This document shows positions 35,920 through 44,877 of a stretch of DNA of 64,000 nucleotides, piece by piece. The translations under genes were made by a program, and so were the position numbers. Numbering within the stretch: position 1 is the stretch's first letter; each line of letters opens with the position of its first letter. Below the pieces are notes generated by a model. The model worked only from the letters and a program-made list of their open reading frames with translations, was not told where the DNA came from and searched no databases. The DNA comes from Roseivivax sp. THAF197b (GTDB lineage Bacteria; Pseudomonadota; Alphaproteobacteria; Rhodobacterales; Rhodobacteraceae). Location of the stretch: assembly GCF_009363255.1 (NCBI RefSeq), contig NZ_CP045318.1:2221501-2285500 (forward strand), given 5' to 3'.

Positions 35920-37068
35920 ATGTCACAGCCGCTTGCCGGACTGATCGTCCTCGACTTCAGCCATGTGGTCGCGGGCCCCTTTGCGACACGTATCCTCGCC
36001 GATCTCGGCGCCCGCATCATCAAGATCGAGCGCCCGGGCACGGGCGATGACGGCCGCGCGCTGCCGCCCTTCAAGGCCGACAAGAGCGCGCATTTCGCAG
36101 CGCTCAACCATTCCAAGGCCTCCATCGCGCTCGACCTGAAATCGGAGGCGGGACAAGAGATCGCCGAGCGGCTCGTCGCGCGGGCCGATATCATCGTGGA
36201 GGGCTTTCGCCCCGGCGTCATGGACAAGTTCGGCTTGGGCTATGAGGCGCTGCAGGCGCGCCATCCCCGGCTCATCTATGGATCGATCTCGGGCTACGGC
36301 CAGACCGGGCCCGATGCGAAGCGCCCCTCCTACGACGTGATCGCCGAAGCGCGCGGCGGCGTCATGGCGGAAACCGGGGAGCGCGGCGGGGAGCCGGTGC
36401 GCCTGGGCGCTCCGATCGGCGATATCGCCGCTTCCATGTATCTCGTTCAAGGCATCCTCGCCGCCCTCTTTGATCGCGAACGCACGGGCCAGGGGCGCCG
36501 GATCGACGTGGCGATGCTCGATGCGCAGCTTTCCCTGCAATCGCGCGGCGTGGCGCAAAGCGCCGTGGGTGGCAAGACGCCCGAGCCGCGCGGCACGCGG
36601 AGCGCGGAGATCGCCCCGTCGGAAGCCGTCGCCACCTCTGACGGGCGGATTGTGCTGGCGGCGGGCAATGACCGGCTTTTCGAGAAGCTCTGCACCGCCC
36701 TGAACCTGCCACTCAGCGATGATGCGCGTTTTGCCACCAATGCCGACCGGGTGCAGAATGCGCGCCTTCTGCGCCGCCTGATCGAAGCGGTCACCTTGGA
36801 GAAGACGCGCGCCCATTGGCTGGCCCGTCTGACCGCCGCGGGCATTCCCTGCGCGCCCGTCCAAGGCATCGACGAGGCCATGAAGGATCCGCAGATCACC
36901 GCGCGGAACATGGTGGTGGACGTGCTCGACCGGAACGGGCGCAAGGCCTATCTCGCCCCCGGCAATCCTATCAAGATGTCGAGCGCGGAGGATCGCACCG
37001 TGCGCACCCCCGCCCCGGACCTCGACGGCAATCGCGGCGAGATATTGCGCTGGCTCGACGGAGAGTGA
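35920..37068 (+). CDS. Class III (CaiB/BaiF) CoA-transferase
   Basis: A 382-residue CoA-transferase of family III. LIVLDFSHVVAGPFATRILA opens the protein, followed by KIERPGTGDDGRALPP and LDLKSEAGQEI. The catalytic Asp is expected in PSYDVIAEARGGVMAETGE (about residue 143). These enzymes move CoA between carboxylic acids; the substrate cannot be inferred. It is 77 nt upstream of the corrinoid-activating protein gene and on the same strand; whether they share a transcript is open. Confidence 0.88.
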   Translation: MSQPLAGLIVLDFSHVVAGPFATRILADLGARIIKIERPGTGDDGRALPPFKADKSAHFAALNHSKASIALDLKSEAGQEIAERLVARADIIVEGFRPGVMDKFGLGYEALQARHPRLIYGSISGYGQTGPDAKRPSYDVIAEARGGVMAETGERGGEPVRLGAPIGDIAASMYLVQGILAALFDRERTGQGRRIDVAMLDAQLSLQSRGVAQSAVGGKTPEPRGTRSAEIAPSEAVATSDGRIVLAAGNDRLFEKLCTALNLPLSDDARFATNADRVQNARLLRRLIEAVTLEKTRAHWLARLTAAGIPCAPVQGIDEAMKDPQITARNMVVDVLDRNGRKAYLAPGNPIKMSSAEDRTVRTPAPDLDGNRGEILRWLDGE

Positions 37069-37145
37069 CCGCGACACGTCGCCTCCCGTCTTTCCCTTGC
37101 CTGCAAAATACCTAATGTGCCCGGCGAACAGCGTTAGGAGCCATC

Positions 37146-39182
37146 ATGACACGCGATCCCCTCGTCGTTTTCACCCCGTCGGGCAAGCGCGGCCATTTCC
37201 CGGTCGGAACGCCCGTCCTGCAGGCCGCGCGCCAGCTCGGGGTCGATCTCGATTCGGTGTGCGGGGGGCGCGGGATTTGCTCGAAATGCCAGATCACGCC
37301 CTCGTTCGGGGAATTCTCCAAACATGGCCTGACCTCGCGCGAGGATGCGCTGTCCGAGTGGAACGCGGTCGAGGCGCGATATGACGAAAAGCGCGGGCTG
37401 AAGCCGGGCCGCCGCCTTGGCTGCCAGGCCAAGATCGAGGGCGACGTGGTCATCGACGTGCCCGCCGAAAGCCAGGTACATCGCCAGGTCGTGCGCAAGG
37501 CTGCGAGCACGCGCGCCATCGCCATGGATCCCGCCACCCGTCTGCATTTCGTCGAGGTGGCCGAGCCGGACATGCACGTGCCCACGGGCGATTTCGAACG
37601 CCTCGCTTCCGCGCTCAAGCGCGAATGGGGCATCGAGGGGCTGGTGGCCGACCTTCCGGTCCTGGCCACCCTGCAAACGGTGCTGCGCAAGGGCAAATGG
37701 CAGGTGACGGCGGCGGTACACACTGATCACCAAGGGGGCGCGCCCCGCCTCGTGGCGCTTTATCCCGGCCTGCATGAAAGCGGCATCTACGGGCTTGCCA
37801 TCGATCTGGGCTCGACCACCGTGGCGGCGCATCTGACCGATCTCGATACCGGCGCGGTCGTGGCCTCGGCGGGCGTGATGAACCCGCAGATCCGCTTCGG
37901 CGAGGATCTGATGAGCCGCGTCTCCTACGCGATGATGAATCCGGGCGGCGATGCGGAGATGACCCGCGCCGTGCGCGAGGCCATCGACACGCTGACGGGC
38001 GAGATTGCCGCCGAGGCCGGGATCGATCCGGCGCTGATCCTCGAGACGGTCTTCGTCTGCAATCCGGTCATGCACCACCTGCTTCTGGGCATCGACCCAG
38101 TGGAGCTGGGCCAGGCGCCCTTCGCGCTTGCCACCTCCGACGCGATGACGCTGACCGCGCGCGATCTGGGCCTTGCCGCCCTGCCCGGCGCGGCGCAGAT
38201 CTACGTTCTGCCGTGCATTGCAGGCCATGTGGGCGCCGATGCGGCGGCAGTGGCGCTGTCCGAGGAGCCCGGCAAGTCTGACGATCTGGTGCTCGTCGTC
38301 GACGTGGGCACCAATGCCGAGATCCTTCTGGGCGACAAGAGCCGCGTTCTGGCCTGTTCCTCGCCCACGGGTCCGGCCTTCGAGGGCGCGCAGATTTCAA
38401 GCGGCCAGCGCGCCGCCCCCGGCGCCATCGAAGCGATCCGCATCGACCCCGACACGAAAGAGCCGCGCTTCCGGGTGATCGGCTCTGACCTGTGGTCGGA
38501 CGAGCCGGGCTTTGCCGAAGCCGTCGGCGCGGGCGGCATCACCGGCATCTGCGGCTCGGGCATCATCGAGGCCGTGGCGGAGTTGCGCCTTGCGGGCCTG
38601 ATGGATGAAAGCGGGCTTCTGGGCTCGGCCGAGCAGACGGGCAGCACGCGCATGGTCGCGGACGGGCGCACGCATGAATACCTGATCTGGGACGGGACCG
38701 CGTCGGGCGGGCCGCGCATCACGGTGACACAAGGCGATATCCGTGCGATCCAGCTCGCGAAATCGGCGCTTTACGCGGGCGCGCGCCTTTTGATGGACGA
38801 ACGCGGCGTCGAGAAGGTCGACCGCGTGGTGCTGGCGGGCGCGTTCGGGGCGCATATCTCTCCCAAACACGCCATGGTGCTCGGCATGATCCCGGATGTG
38901 CCGCTCGACAAGGTGACCTCGGCGGGCAATGCCGCCGGGACCGGCGCGCGCATCGCGCTGTGCAATATCAACGCCCGGGCCGAGATCGAGCGTGTGGTGC
39001 GCGAGATCACCAAGGTCGAAACGGCAATCGAGCCGCGCTTCCAGGAGCATTTCGTCGCGGCCAATGCGATCCCGCACAAGACCGACCCGTTCCCGGAGCT
39101 GAATGCGATTGCGGCCATTCCCAATGTGGTCTTCGGCGCGGGCGGAGACCGCGAAGGCGGGCGGCGGCGGCGCAGGCGGTAA
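37146..39182 (+). CDS. Corrinoid-activating [2Fe-2S]/ASKHA protein (RACo/RamA-like, DUF4445)
   Basis: A 678-residue protein. The N-terminal ferredoxin-like domain has CGGRGICSKC (about residues 39-48) and a distant Cys in LGCQAKIEG, giving a [2Fe-2S] site; a linker and the ASKHA ATPase domain follow (GLAIDLGSTTVAAHLTDLDT about 215, VVDVGTNAEILLG about 390, GICGSGIIEAVAELRLAGLM about 470, VVLAGAFGAHISP about 560), and the tail is Arg-rich. Such proteins re-reduce inactive Co(II) corrinoid using ATP. The likely client is the corrinoid protein at 13.8 kb. AGGAG sits 7 nt before the ATG. Confidence 0.87.
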   Translation: MTRDPLVVFTPSGKRGHFPVGTPVLQAARQLGVDLDSVCGGRGICSKCQITPSFGEFSKHGLTSREDALSEWNAVEARYDEKRGLKPGRRLGCQAKIEGDVVIDVPAESQVHRQVVRKAASTRAIAMDPATRLHFVEVAEPDMHVPTGDFERLASALKREWGIEGLVADLPVLATLQTVLRKGKWQVTAAVHTDHQGGAPRLVALYPGLHESGIYGLAIDLGSTTVAAHLTDLDTGAVVASAGVMNPQIRFGEDLMSRVSYAMMNPGGDAEMTRAVREAIDTLTGEIAAEAGIDPALILETVFVCNPVMHHLLLGIDPVELGQAPFALATSDAMTLTARDLGLAALPGAAQIYVLPCIAGHVGADAAAVALSEEPGKSDDLVLVVDVGTNAEILLGDKSRVLACSSPTGPAFEGAQISSGQRAAPGAIEAIRIDPDTKEPRFRVIGSDLWSDEPGFAEAVGAGGITGICGSGIIEAVAELRLAGLMDESGLLGSAEQTGSTRMVADGRTHEYLIWDGTASGGPRITVTQGDIRAIQLAKSALYAGARLLMDERGVEKVDRVVLAGAFGAHISPKHAMVLGMIPDVPLDKVTSAGNAAGTGARIALCNINARAEIERVVREITKVETAIEPRFQEHFVAANAIPHKTDPFPELNAIAAIPNVVFGAGGDREGGRRRRRR

Positions 39183-39210
39183 GGTTTCCTGCCGTCGCGC
39201 GCGTGGCGAC

Positions 39211-39335
39211 GGGCCACCAGAAGAGCGTTTTTTCAGAAAGGTGAAGCGCAAGACGGCAGCGCTTTATCAATGAAAATGCGCGGGCGGCCCTTTCGGGAGC
39301 CGAGGGTGGAAAACAAGGGCGCGCCGATCAGGGCT
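39211..39335 (+). repeat. Intergenic repeat family 1, copy B
   Basis: Counterpart of 34426-34550: CCAGAAGAGCGTTTTTT, GAAAGGTGAAGCG (core 39226-39249), GCGCGGGCGGC, CGGGAGCCGAGGG and AAACAAGGGCGC are aligned. Located 29 nt after the activator gene, in the 286-nt gap before the Tat-exported hydrolase. A shorter third copy is at 46176-46199. Confidence 0.65.
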
Positions 39336-39468
39336 GCGCACCCGGCCGGACGATGCGGCCGCGTTGCGGTGCGGCGATCCCGAAAGTGCGGGCCTACACC
39401 TGTTTAGCAGGTCGCCCGAAAGTTGAGGCGATTGCAGGCCATCGTGGGGCTGGCGCCCATGCCGCGCC

Positions 39469-40467
39469 TTAGACTTGCTGCAGAATGTCTGACATGAGCG
39501 TTTTCAAATCGCCGAAATAGCCGCCTGAGCGCGCGGGCCGCGTCGGATCCGAGGTGATCGAGATGACCACCTCGCGCTCCGGTGCGACGGCAAGGATCTG
39601 TCCACCATAGCCGCGACCATAGCGCACCGGCGTGCCGTCGATCTCCGTCAGGAACCAACCGTAGCCATATCCGTCCCCGGAGAAGGGCGAGCGCGCGCGC
39701 CGCTGCCAGGACGTCTCGATCCAGTTCTGCGGCACAATTGCGGAGTCCTGCGACAGAACGGCTTCGCCGATCCGGGCGAGGCCTGCCGCACTCACGGCCA
39801 TTTCGTTGCCACCCAGATAGCGGCCCTGCGGGTCGCGCACCCAGATGGGCATCGCCAGATCAAGCGGGTCGCCAATCCAGTCCTGCGCCAGATCGTGCAG
39901 ATCGCGGCCCGTGGCGCGCGCCAGCACCGCGCCCAGAACGTGCCAGCCGCCGGTGGAATAGATGAACCGTCCGCCCGGCTCCGCGACCAGATCGCGGGTC
40001 AGGACATAATCCACCCAGTCACTGCTCGCGATCCAGGCGCCGTAATCGCCGCCCGAAGTGCTGTCGAGGCCGGTGCGCATGGACAGAAGATGCCCGATGG
40101 TCAGCGCGTCGCGGGCATCGCCCGCAGGCGCGCGGCCCAGAAGTGGCAGAACCCGCGCATCCGTCCCGTCTAGCGCGCCTTCCGCAATCGCGCGGCCCGT
40201 CAGCAGCGCAAGGAGGGTTTTCGAGACCGACTTGATATTCGCGGGCGCCGAGAGGGCGGGGCCGCGAAACGCCTCCGCGAAGACGCGCTCCCCGCCTTTC
40301 GAGATGACGAGCGCATGCAACTGATCGAGCCCGGCGGCGCGGGTTGCGAAATCGGACGGCGCGCCCGCATCTTGCGCCCAAAGCCGTGCGGGGGCCGCAA
40401 GACAGGCGGCTCCGGCCAATCCGCGCAAGGTGGCACGTCGGGTCAGTTGGATCGGATGGTTGGTCAT
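39469..40467 (-). CDS. Tat-exported serine hydrolase (beta-lactamase fold)
   Basis: A 332-residue protein with a twin-arginine signal (LTRRATLRGLAGAACLAAPA, residues 8-27). Catalytic motifs: SVSK at 80-83, YST at 170-172 and RYGRGYGGQ near residue 290. The family covers DD-peptidases, esterases and class C beta-lactamases; substrate unknown. Export in folded form by Tat is inferred from the RR motif. ATG at 40467 has AGGAG 5 nt upstream; the preceding TTG is ignored. Confidence 0.83.
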   Translation of the reverse strand: MTNHPIQLTRRATLRGLAGAACLAAPARLWAQDAGAPSDFATRAAGLDQLHALVISKGGERVFAEAFRGPALSAPANIKSVSKTLLALLTGRAIAEGALDGTDARVLPLLGRAPAGDARDALTIGHLLSMRTGLDSTSGGDYGAWIASSDWVDYVLTRDLVAEPGGRFIYSTGGWHVLGAVLARATGRDLHDLAQDWIGDPLDLAMPIWVRDPQGRYLGGNEMAVSAAGLARIGEAVLSQDSAIVPQNWIETSWQRRARSPFSGDGYGYGWFLTEIDGTPVRYGRGYGGQILAVAPEREVVISITSDPTRPARSGGYFGDLKTLMSDILQQV

Positions 40468-40687
40468 CAAGGCTCCTGCGGATTGCGCGCTGCACCCTTC
40501 GAGGTGGCCGATGGCGCCGCCGATCCAAGGGCAAGCCGGTCACGTTCTCGTGCTGGCGCGGCGCGAGGCGGCGCTGACGCGACGTCTGCCCTGCGGAATT
40601 TCCAAGATCGATCCCAAGACCCGCGCCAGACGCAACATTCGCAAAGAAGTGCGGCAGGCCGACGCAATCTTTTCTGAATTTTGGCGG

Positions 40688-40716
40688 TTGACCCTGCCGT
40701 CACACCTCCCTAAACG
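40688..40716 (+). promoter_or_regulatory. Probable sigma-70 promoter of the ilv operon
   Basis: TTGACC (40688-40693), a 17-nt spacer and TAAACG (40711-40716) stand about 30 nt before the leader peptide start. Hexamers match the consensus at five and three or four positions. Confidence 0.5.
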
Positions 40717-40744
40717 AAGATGGCACGCTGACGGAGAGCACAAG

Positions 40745-40795
40745 ATGGGCACCCCCCTTGTAGGCATCGTAGGATCTTGGCGCATGGGCCGGTAA
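40745..40795 (+). CDS. ilv leader peptide (16 aa)
   Basis: ATG at 40745, with GGAG 8 nt upstream, encodes MGTPLVGIVGSWRMGR and ends in TAA. Codons 5-9 contain Leu, Val, Ile and Val, the end products of the operon, and lie just before the alternative RNA stems at 40779-40847. Size, composition and position match branched-chain attenuation leaders. Confidence 0.8.
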   Translation: MGTPLVGIVGSWRMGR

Positions 40796-40847
40796 CGGAC
40801 ACCCTGACAGGTACCCCATGCGCCCTCGGAAAACCGGGGGCTTTTTT
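40779..40847 (+). terminator. Transcription attenuator of ilvIH (antiterminator and terminator stems)
   Basis: GGCGCATGGG (40779-40788) pairs perfectly with CCCATGCGCC (40815-40824). The second arm overlaps the terminator stem GCCCTCGG/CCGGGGGC (40822-40829 with 40834-40841, loop AAAA, one T-G pair), which ends in TTTTTT (40842-40847). The two stems exclude each other. A ribosome stalled on the Leu/Val/Ile codons leaves the first arm free (read-through), while one that reaches the TAA at 40793-40795 covers it, so the terminator forms. Confidence 0.85.
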
Positions 40848-40888
40848 ATGCGCGCGACACGACTGAACGCCTCAGATGGAGACACTCG

Positions 40889-42643
40889 ATGAGCAAGGCG
40901 ATGACCGGAGCGAAAATGGTGGTTCAAGCCCTGAAGGATCAGGGTGTGGACACGGTATTCGGCTATCCCGGCGGCGCTGTGCTGCCGATCTATGACGAGA
41001 TCTTTCAGCAGAACGATATTCGCCACATCCTGGTGCGGCACGAACAGGGTGCGGTGCACGCAGCCGAGGGCTATGCGCGCGCCACGGGCAAGCCCGGCGT
41101 CTGCCTCGTCACCTCGGGGCCCGGCGCCACGAATGCCGTGACCGGCCTGACCGATGCGCTGATGGATTCGATCCCGATCATCGTGCTGACCGGCCAGGTG
41201 CCGACCTTCATGATCGGCTCCGACGCGTTCCAGGAAGCCGACACCGTGGGTATCACGCGCCCCTGCACCAAGCATAACTGGCTGGTGAAGGAGACCGAGA
41301 AGCTGTCGGCCACGATCCACGAAGCCTTCCATGTCGCGACCGCGGGCCGCCCCGGCCCCGTCCTTGTCGACATCCCGAAGGACGTGCAGTTCGCATCGGC
41401 CGAATACCAGCCGCGCCACGCCGCCAAGACCCAGCGCTACCAGCCGCAGGTTAAGGGCGACATGGAGATGATCACCAAGCTCGTCGAGGCAATCGAGACG
41501 GCATCCCGCCCGATCTTCTACACCGGCGGTGGCGTGATCAATTCGGGCCCCGCGGCCAGCCAGCTTCTGCGCGAGCTCGTGGATGCGACGGGTTTCCCGA
41601 TCACCTCGACGCTGATGGGCCTCGGGGCCTATCCCGCCTCGGGGCGCGGATGGCTCGGCATGCTGGGCATGCACGGTCTCTACGAGGCCAACCTCGCCAT
41701 GCATGGCTGCGACCTGATGATCAATGTGGGCGCGCGCTTCGACGACCGGATCACGGGCCGGCTCGATGCCTTCTCGCCCAATTCCAAGAAGGCGCATATC
41801 GATATTGACCCGTCGTCGATCAACAAGGTCGTGCGCACGGATTTCCCGATCATGGGCGATGTGGGCCATGTCCTAGAGGATGTGCTGAAGGTCTGGAAGG
41901 CGCGCGGGCGCAAGGTCAACCGCGAAGGCCTGCAGCGCTGGTGGGCCGAGATCGAGGAATGGAAGAAGGTCGATTGCCTGAAATACAAGCCCTCCGGAAA
42001 GTTGATCCGCCCGCAACACGCGCTGGCGCGGCTCGAGGCGCTGACCAAGGATCGCGACCGCTACATCTGCACCGAGGTCGGCCAGCACCAGATGTGGGCG
42101 GCGCAATATCTGGGCTTCGAGGATCCGAACCGCTGGATGACGAGCGGCGGCCTCGGCACGATGGGTTACGGCTTCCCGGCCTCGATCGGCGTGCAGATGG
42201 GCCATCCCGACGCGCTGGTCATCAACGTCGCGGGCGAAGCCTCCTGGCTCATGAACATGCAGGAGCTGGGCACCGCCGTGCAGTTCCGCCTGCCGGTGAA
42301 GCAGTTCATCCTGAACAACGAACGCCTTGGCATGGTCCGTCAGTGGCAGGAACTTCTGCACGGCGAGCGCTATTCGCAAAGCTGGTCCGAGGCCCTGCCC
42401 GATTTCGTGAAGCTGGCCGAAGCCTTCGGCTGCAAGGGGATCATCTGCAACGATCCGGCAGACCTCGATGACGCGCTCATGGAGATGATCGAGCATGACG
42501 GACCGGTGGTCTTCGACTGCCTCGTCGAGAAGCACGAGAACTGCTTCCCGATGATCCCGTCGGGCGAGCCGCATAACAAGATGCTGCTGGGCGAGGCGTC
42601 CACCAAGGACGCGATCGGCGCCAAGGGCGCAGTGATGGTGTGA
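40889..42643 (+). CDS. ilvI: Acetolactate synthase, large (catalytic) subunit
   Basis: A 584-residue ThDP enzyme making acetolactate for valine/leucine and acetohydroxybutyrate for isoleucine. GYPGGAVLPIYDEIFQ with RHEQGAVHAAEGYARATGKP (activating Glu, residue 52 or so) opens the protein; a FAD-binding middle domain (GMLGMHGLYEANLAMHGCDL) and the ThDP domain (GGLGTMGYGFPASIGVQMGH) follow. The metal-binding GDG-type motif reads NVAGEASWLMNMQELGT, with Glu450 in place of the usual Asp. GGAGA precedes the ATG by 7 nt. It lies 41 nt after the attenuator and 94 nt before the small subunit. Confidence 0.96.
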   Translation: MSKAMTGAKMVVQALKDQGVDTVFGYPGGAVLPIYDEIFQQNDIRHILVRHEQGAVHAAEGYARATGKPGVCLVTSGPGATNAVTGLTDALMDSIPIIVLTGQVPTFMIGSDAFQEADTVGITRPCTKHNWLVKETEKLSATIHEAFHVATAGRPGPVLVDIPKDVQFASAEYQPRHAAKTQRYQPQVKGDMEMITKLVEAIETASRPIFYTGGGVINSGPAASQLLRELVDATGFPITSTLMGLGAYPASGRGWLGMLGMHGLYEANLAMHGCDLMINVGARFDDRITGRLDAFSPNSKKAHIDIDPSSINKVVRTDFPIMGDVGHVLEDVLKVWKARGRKVNREGLQRWWAEIEEWKKVDCLKYKPSGKLIRPQHALARLEALTKDRDRYICTEVGQHQMWAAQYLGFEDPNRWMTSGGLGTMGYGFPASIGVQMGHPDALVINVAGEASWLMNMQELGTAVQFRLPVKQFILNNERLGMVRQWQELLHGERYSQSWSEALPDFVKLAEAFGCKGIICNDPADLDDALMEMIEHDGPVVFDCLVEKHENCFPMIPSGEPHNKMLLGEASTKDAIGAKGAVMV

Positions 42644-42737
42644 TATGCGGGGGCGCGCTGATGCGCGCCCCCTGCCCCATGCCACCCAGTCGAAACGACC
42701 GGCGCGCAAGCTCGCGCCTCCTTCAAGGAAACGCCAT

Positions 42738-43301
42738 ATGTCCGCATTGAAGATCAAGAAGGGCTCGACCAAGCATTCGGCCTACAATCTCCGCCCGACC
42801 TTTTCCGAGCATCAGGAGACGCACACCCTTGCAGTGATCGTGGATAACGAGCCCGGTGTCCTCGCCCGGGTCATCGGCCTGTTCTCGGGACGCGGCTACA
42901 ATATCGACAGCCTGACCGTGGCCGAGATCGATCATGCGGGCCATCAGTCCCGCATCACCATCGTCACGACCGGCACGCCCCAGGTGATCAACCAGATCAA
43001 GGCGCAGCTTGGCCGCATCGTGCCGGTGCATGAAGTGCATGACCTGACCGTCGAAGGCGGCTCGGTGGAGCGGGAGCTCGCGCTGATCAAGGTCGCGGGC
43101 ACAGGTGACAAGCGCGTCGAAGCATTGCGGCTTGCGGATATCTTCCGGGCGCAGGTTGTTGATTCAACGCTGGAAAGCTTCGTCTTTCAGATCACCGGCA
43201 CGCCCGAGAAGGTTGATGCCTTTGCCGATCTGATGCGGCCCCTGGGCCTGCTCGAAGTGGCGCGCACCGGGGTTGCAGCCCTGGCGCGCGGCACTCACTG
43301 A
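42738..43301 (+). CDS. ilvH: Acetolactate synthase, small (regulatory) subunit
   Basis: A 187-residue subunit. The ACT domain (THTLAVIVDNEPGVLARVIG, then LFSGRGYNIDSLTV) gives valine feedback control; the C-terminal half (VERELALIKVAGTGDKRVEA) activates the catalytic subunit. ATG at 42738 has AAGGAA about 8 nt upstream. Expressed with ilvI. Confidence 0.96.
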   Translation: MSALKIKKGSTKHSAYNLRPTFSEHQETHTLAVIVDNEPGVLARVIGLFSGRGYNIDSLTVAEIDHAGHQSRITIVTTGTPQVINQIKAQLGRIVPVHEVHDLTVEGGSVERELALIKVAGTGDKRVEALRLADIFRAQVVDSTLESFVFQITGTPEKVDAFADLMRPLGLLEVARTGVAALARGTH

Positions 43302-43317
43302 TCGAGGGATTGCGGAA

Positions 43318-43662
43318 TTAAGCGACGCAGCTTTCGCGCTGCTCGCTGTCCTCGTCCGGCGTGGAGCGGATCGGGAAAATATTGTTTGCGGCGGAAATAT
43401 CGCCGCGGACAAGCATCCGCGGAAGCGGCTTGTGGGAGCCTTGCTGAACGCGGCGAAGGTTACCTGCACGACGATAGAGATCGTCCGCATCTTCAACCGA
43501 ACACATTACAAGATCCCCTGCATCTATCTCGGCTCCGAGATGCGTGGTGTCGGTGTCCGGCGTGACGAAGGCCAGATCCCCCTGGTCCTCACACCAAATG
43601 ACCGCTGTACCCTTTTGAGCGTTGGCCCAAAGCACGACTCCGTAAACGTTGTTCCTGGTCAT
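43318..43662 (-). CDS. Small hypothetical protein (114 aa)
   Basis: A 114-residue soluble protein. VYGVVLWANAQKGTAVIWCE and DQGDLAFV open it, the GxVxWxxxxKGxxxI pattern recalling a cold-shock/OB strand arrangement, but the fit is not strong enough to name a fold. It ends 16 nt from the ilvH stop (convergent). AAGGA lies 11 nt before the ATG. Its shared 220-nt upstream region with the XRE regulator gene is AT-richer than the surroundings, suggesting divergent promoters there. Function unknown. Confidence 0.6.
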   Translation of the reverse strand: MTRNNVYGVVLWANAQKGTAVIWCEDQGDLAFVTPDTDTTHLGAEIDAGDLVMCSVEDADDLYRRAGNLRRVQQGSHKPLPRMLVRGDISAANNIFPIRSTPDEDSEQRESCVA

Positions 43663-43882
43663 TTCTCAAATTCCTTATTCCCCATTGGTTTCAGTCTCCG
43701 AGAAAACAGGCGCAACGCATATGGACCAAGCTGACACTCTGCGGAGCAAATTGTGCCAACAGCCGATTACAGTGGCGCTTGATAGCGTCGGTGTTGTAGC
43801 CTAACTGCGTCAGAAGTGAGGGTTTTGGTGTCTCGTTATTTTGGGTTTTTATGTAGAATGAGCTGAAATACAGGGATTTTCG

Positions 43883-44689
43883 ATGCCGGATACAGACCCG
43901 CCAAACCCATCGGATCTCAGGGCCCGGTTTGGCGCTAATCTGCGTCACCTGAGCCGACGGGCGCCGTCAATCTCTGCATTGTGCCGAGAAATCGGTATAA
44001 ATCGTACGCAGTACAACCGCTACTTGTCCGGTGAAAGCTTCCCCAGACCCGATATCCTGCACCGCATCTGCGAATTCTTCGACGTGGATGCGCGCATCCT
44101 GCTCGATCCCGTGGAGGAGATCGAACGCGGTCGCCACGGATTGACCTCATCGGCGGAATTGCAGGATTTCCTCGGCGGAAAGAACGTGCTGGCCCCACCC
44201 GAGGCGGACTTCCCGTCCGGATTCTACCGCTTCACACGCCCCAGTTTCGTCGATGACGAGCGATTTCTGATCAGCATCGTGATGATCTACCGCAGATCCG
44301 GTCAGGCCTTTCTGCGCGGTCTCGAAGCACGCGAGGCAATGCGGCGTCAGGGCCTCCCCCTAGATCGGAGGATGCGCGAATTCCGCGGGCTGGTCATCCC
44401 GCAATTCAACGGAGTCGCGATCCTCATCAGCCGCCGGGGCGGTCAGACGACGAGCTTCAACTTCCTGAGCCGCGTCCCGACATTCGAGAACAATTTCTGG
44501 TCCGGCTATACCGCGCGCACCATCTCGGAGACGGAAACCGGCGCGCGATTTGCCCGGCAGGTCTATGAACATATCGGTCCGTCGCGGGCCAACGCGCTTC
44601 GGGCGGCCCGTCAGTCCGGTCTTTGCGAGGCGGCAGACCTGCCGCCCTTCCATCGTCAGCAATTGAAAGTCGGTCAGGCCCTTACCTGA
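43883..44689 (+). CDS. XRE-family transcriptional regulator
   Basis: A 268-residue protein. Helix-turn-helix at about residues 14-70 (ISALCREIGINRTQYNRYLS and GESFPRPDILHRICEFFDV), then a C-terminal domain of about 190 residues without a recognised family (it contains FYRFTRPSFVDDERFLISIV and NFWSGYTARTISETETG). The C-terminal part may sense a ligand. Divergent from the small protein at 43.3-43.7 kb. Upstream DNA is AT-rich, with a TAGAAT -10-like hexamer at 43854. Target genes are not known. Confidence 0.82.
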   Translation: MPDTDPPNPSDLRARFGANLRHLSRRAPSISALCREIGINRTQYNRYLSGESFPRPDILHRICEFFDVDARILLDPVEEIERGRHGLTSSAELQDFLGGKNVLAPPEADFPSGFYRFTRPSFVDDERFLISIVMIYRRSGQAFLRGLEAREAMRRQGLPLDRRMREFRGLVIPQFNGVAILISRRGGQTTSFNFLSRVPTFENNFWSGYTARTISETETGARFARQVYEHIGPSRANALRAARQSGLCEAADLPPFHRQQLKVGQALT

Positions 44690-44877
44690 CCCGCCGCCGG
44701 TTTCGGCCGCAGGGTTCAACGGGCGCGTCTTACACTCATGGGGTTCAGCGCGCGCGATGCTCAAGGTGTGTCACGCCGAAGAGCCACCCCAGACGGGCAC
44801 CCCATTCATGCAGAACGATACGCTTCTCTCACGGGATCGGACCGGACCAAGCGCGCTTTATCAACCCGCCCGTAGGC

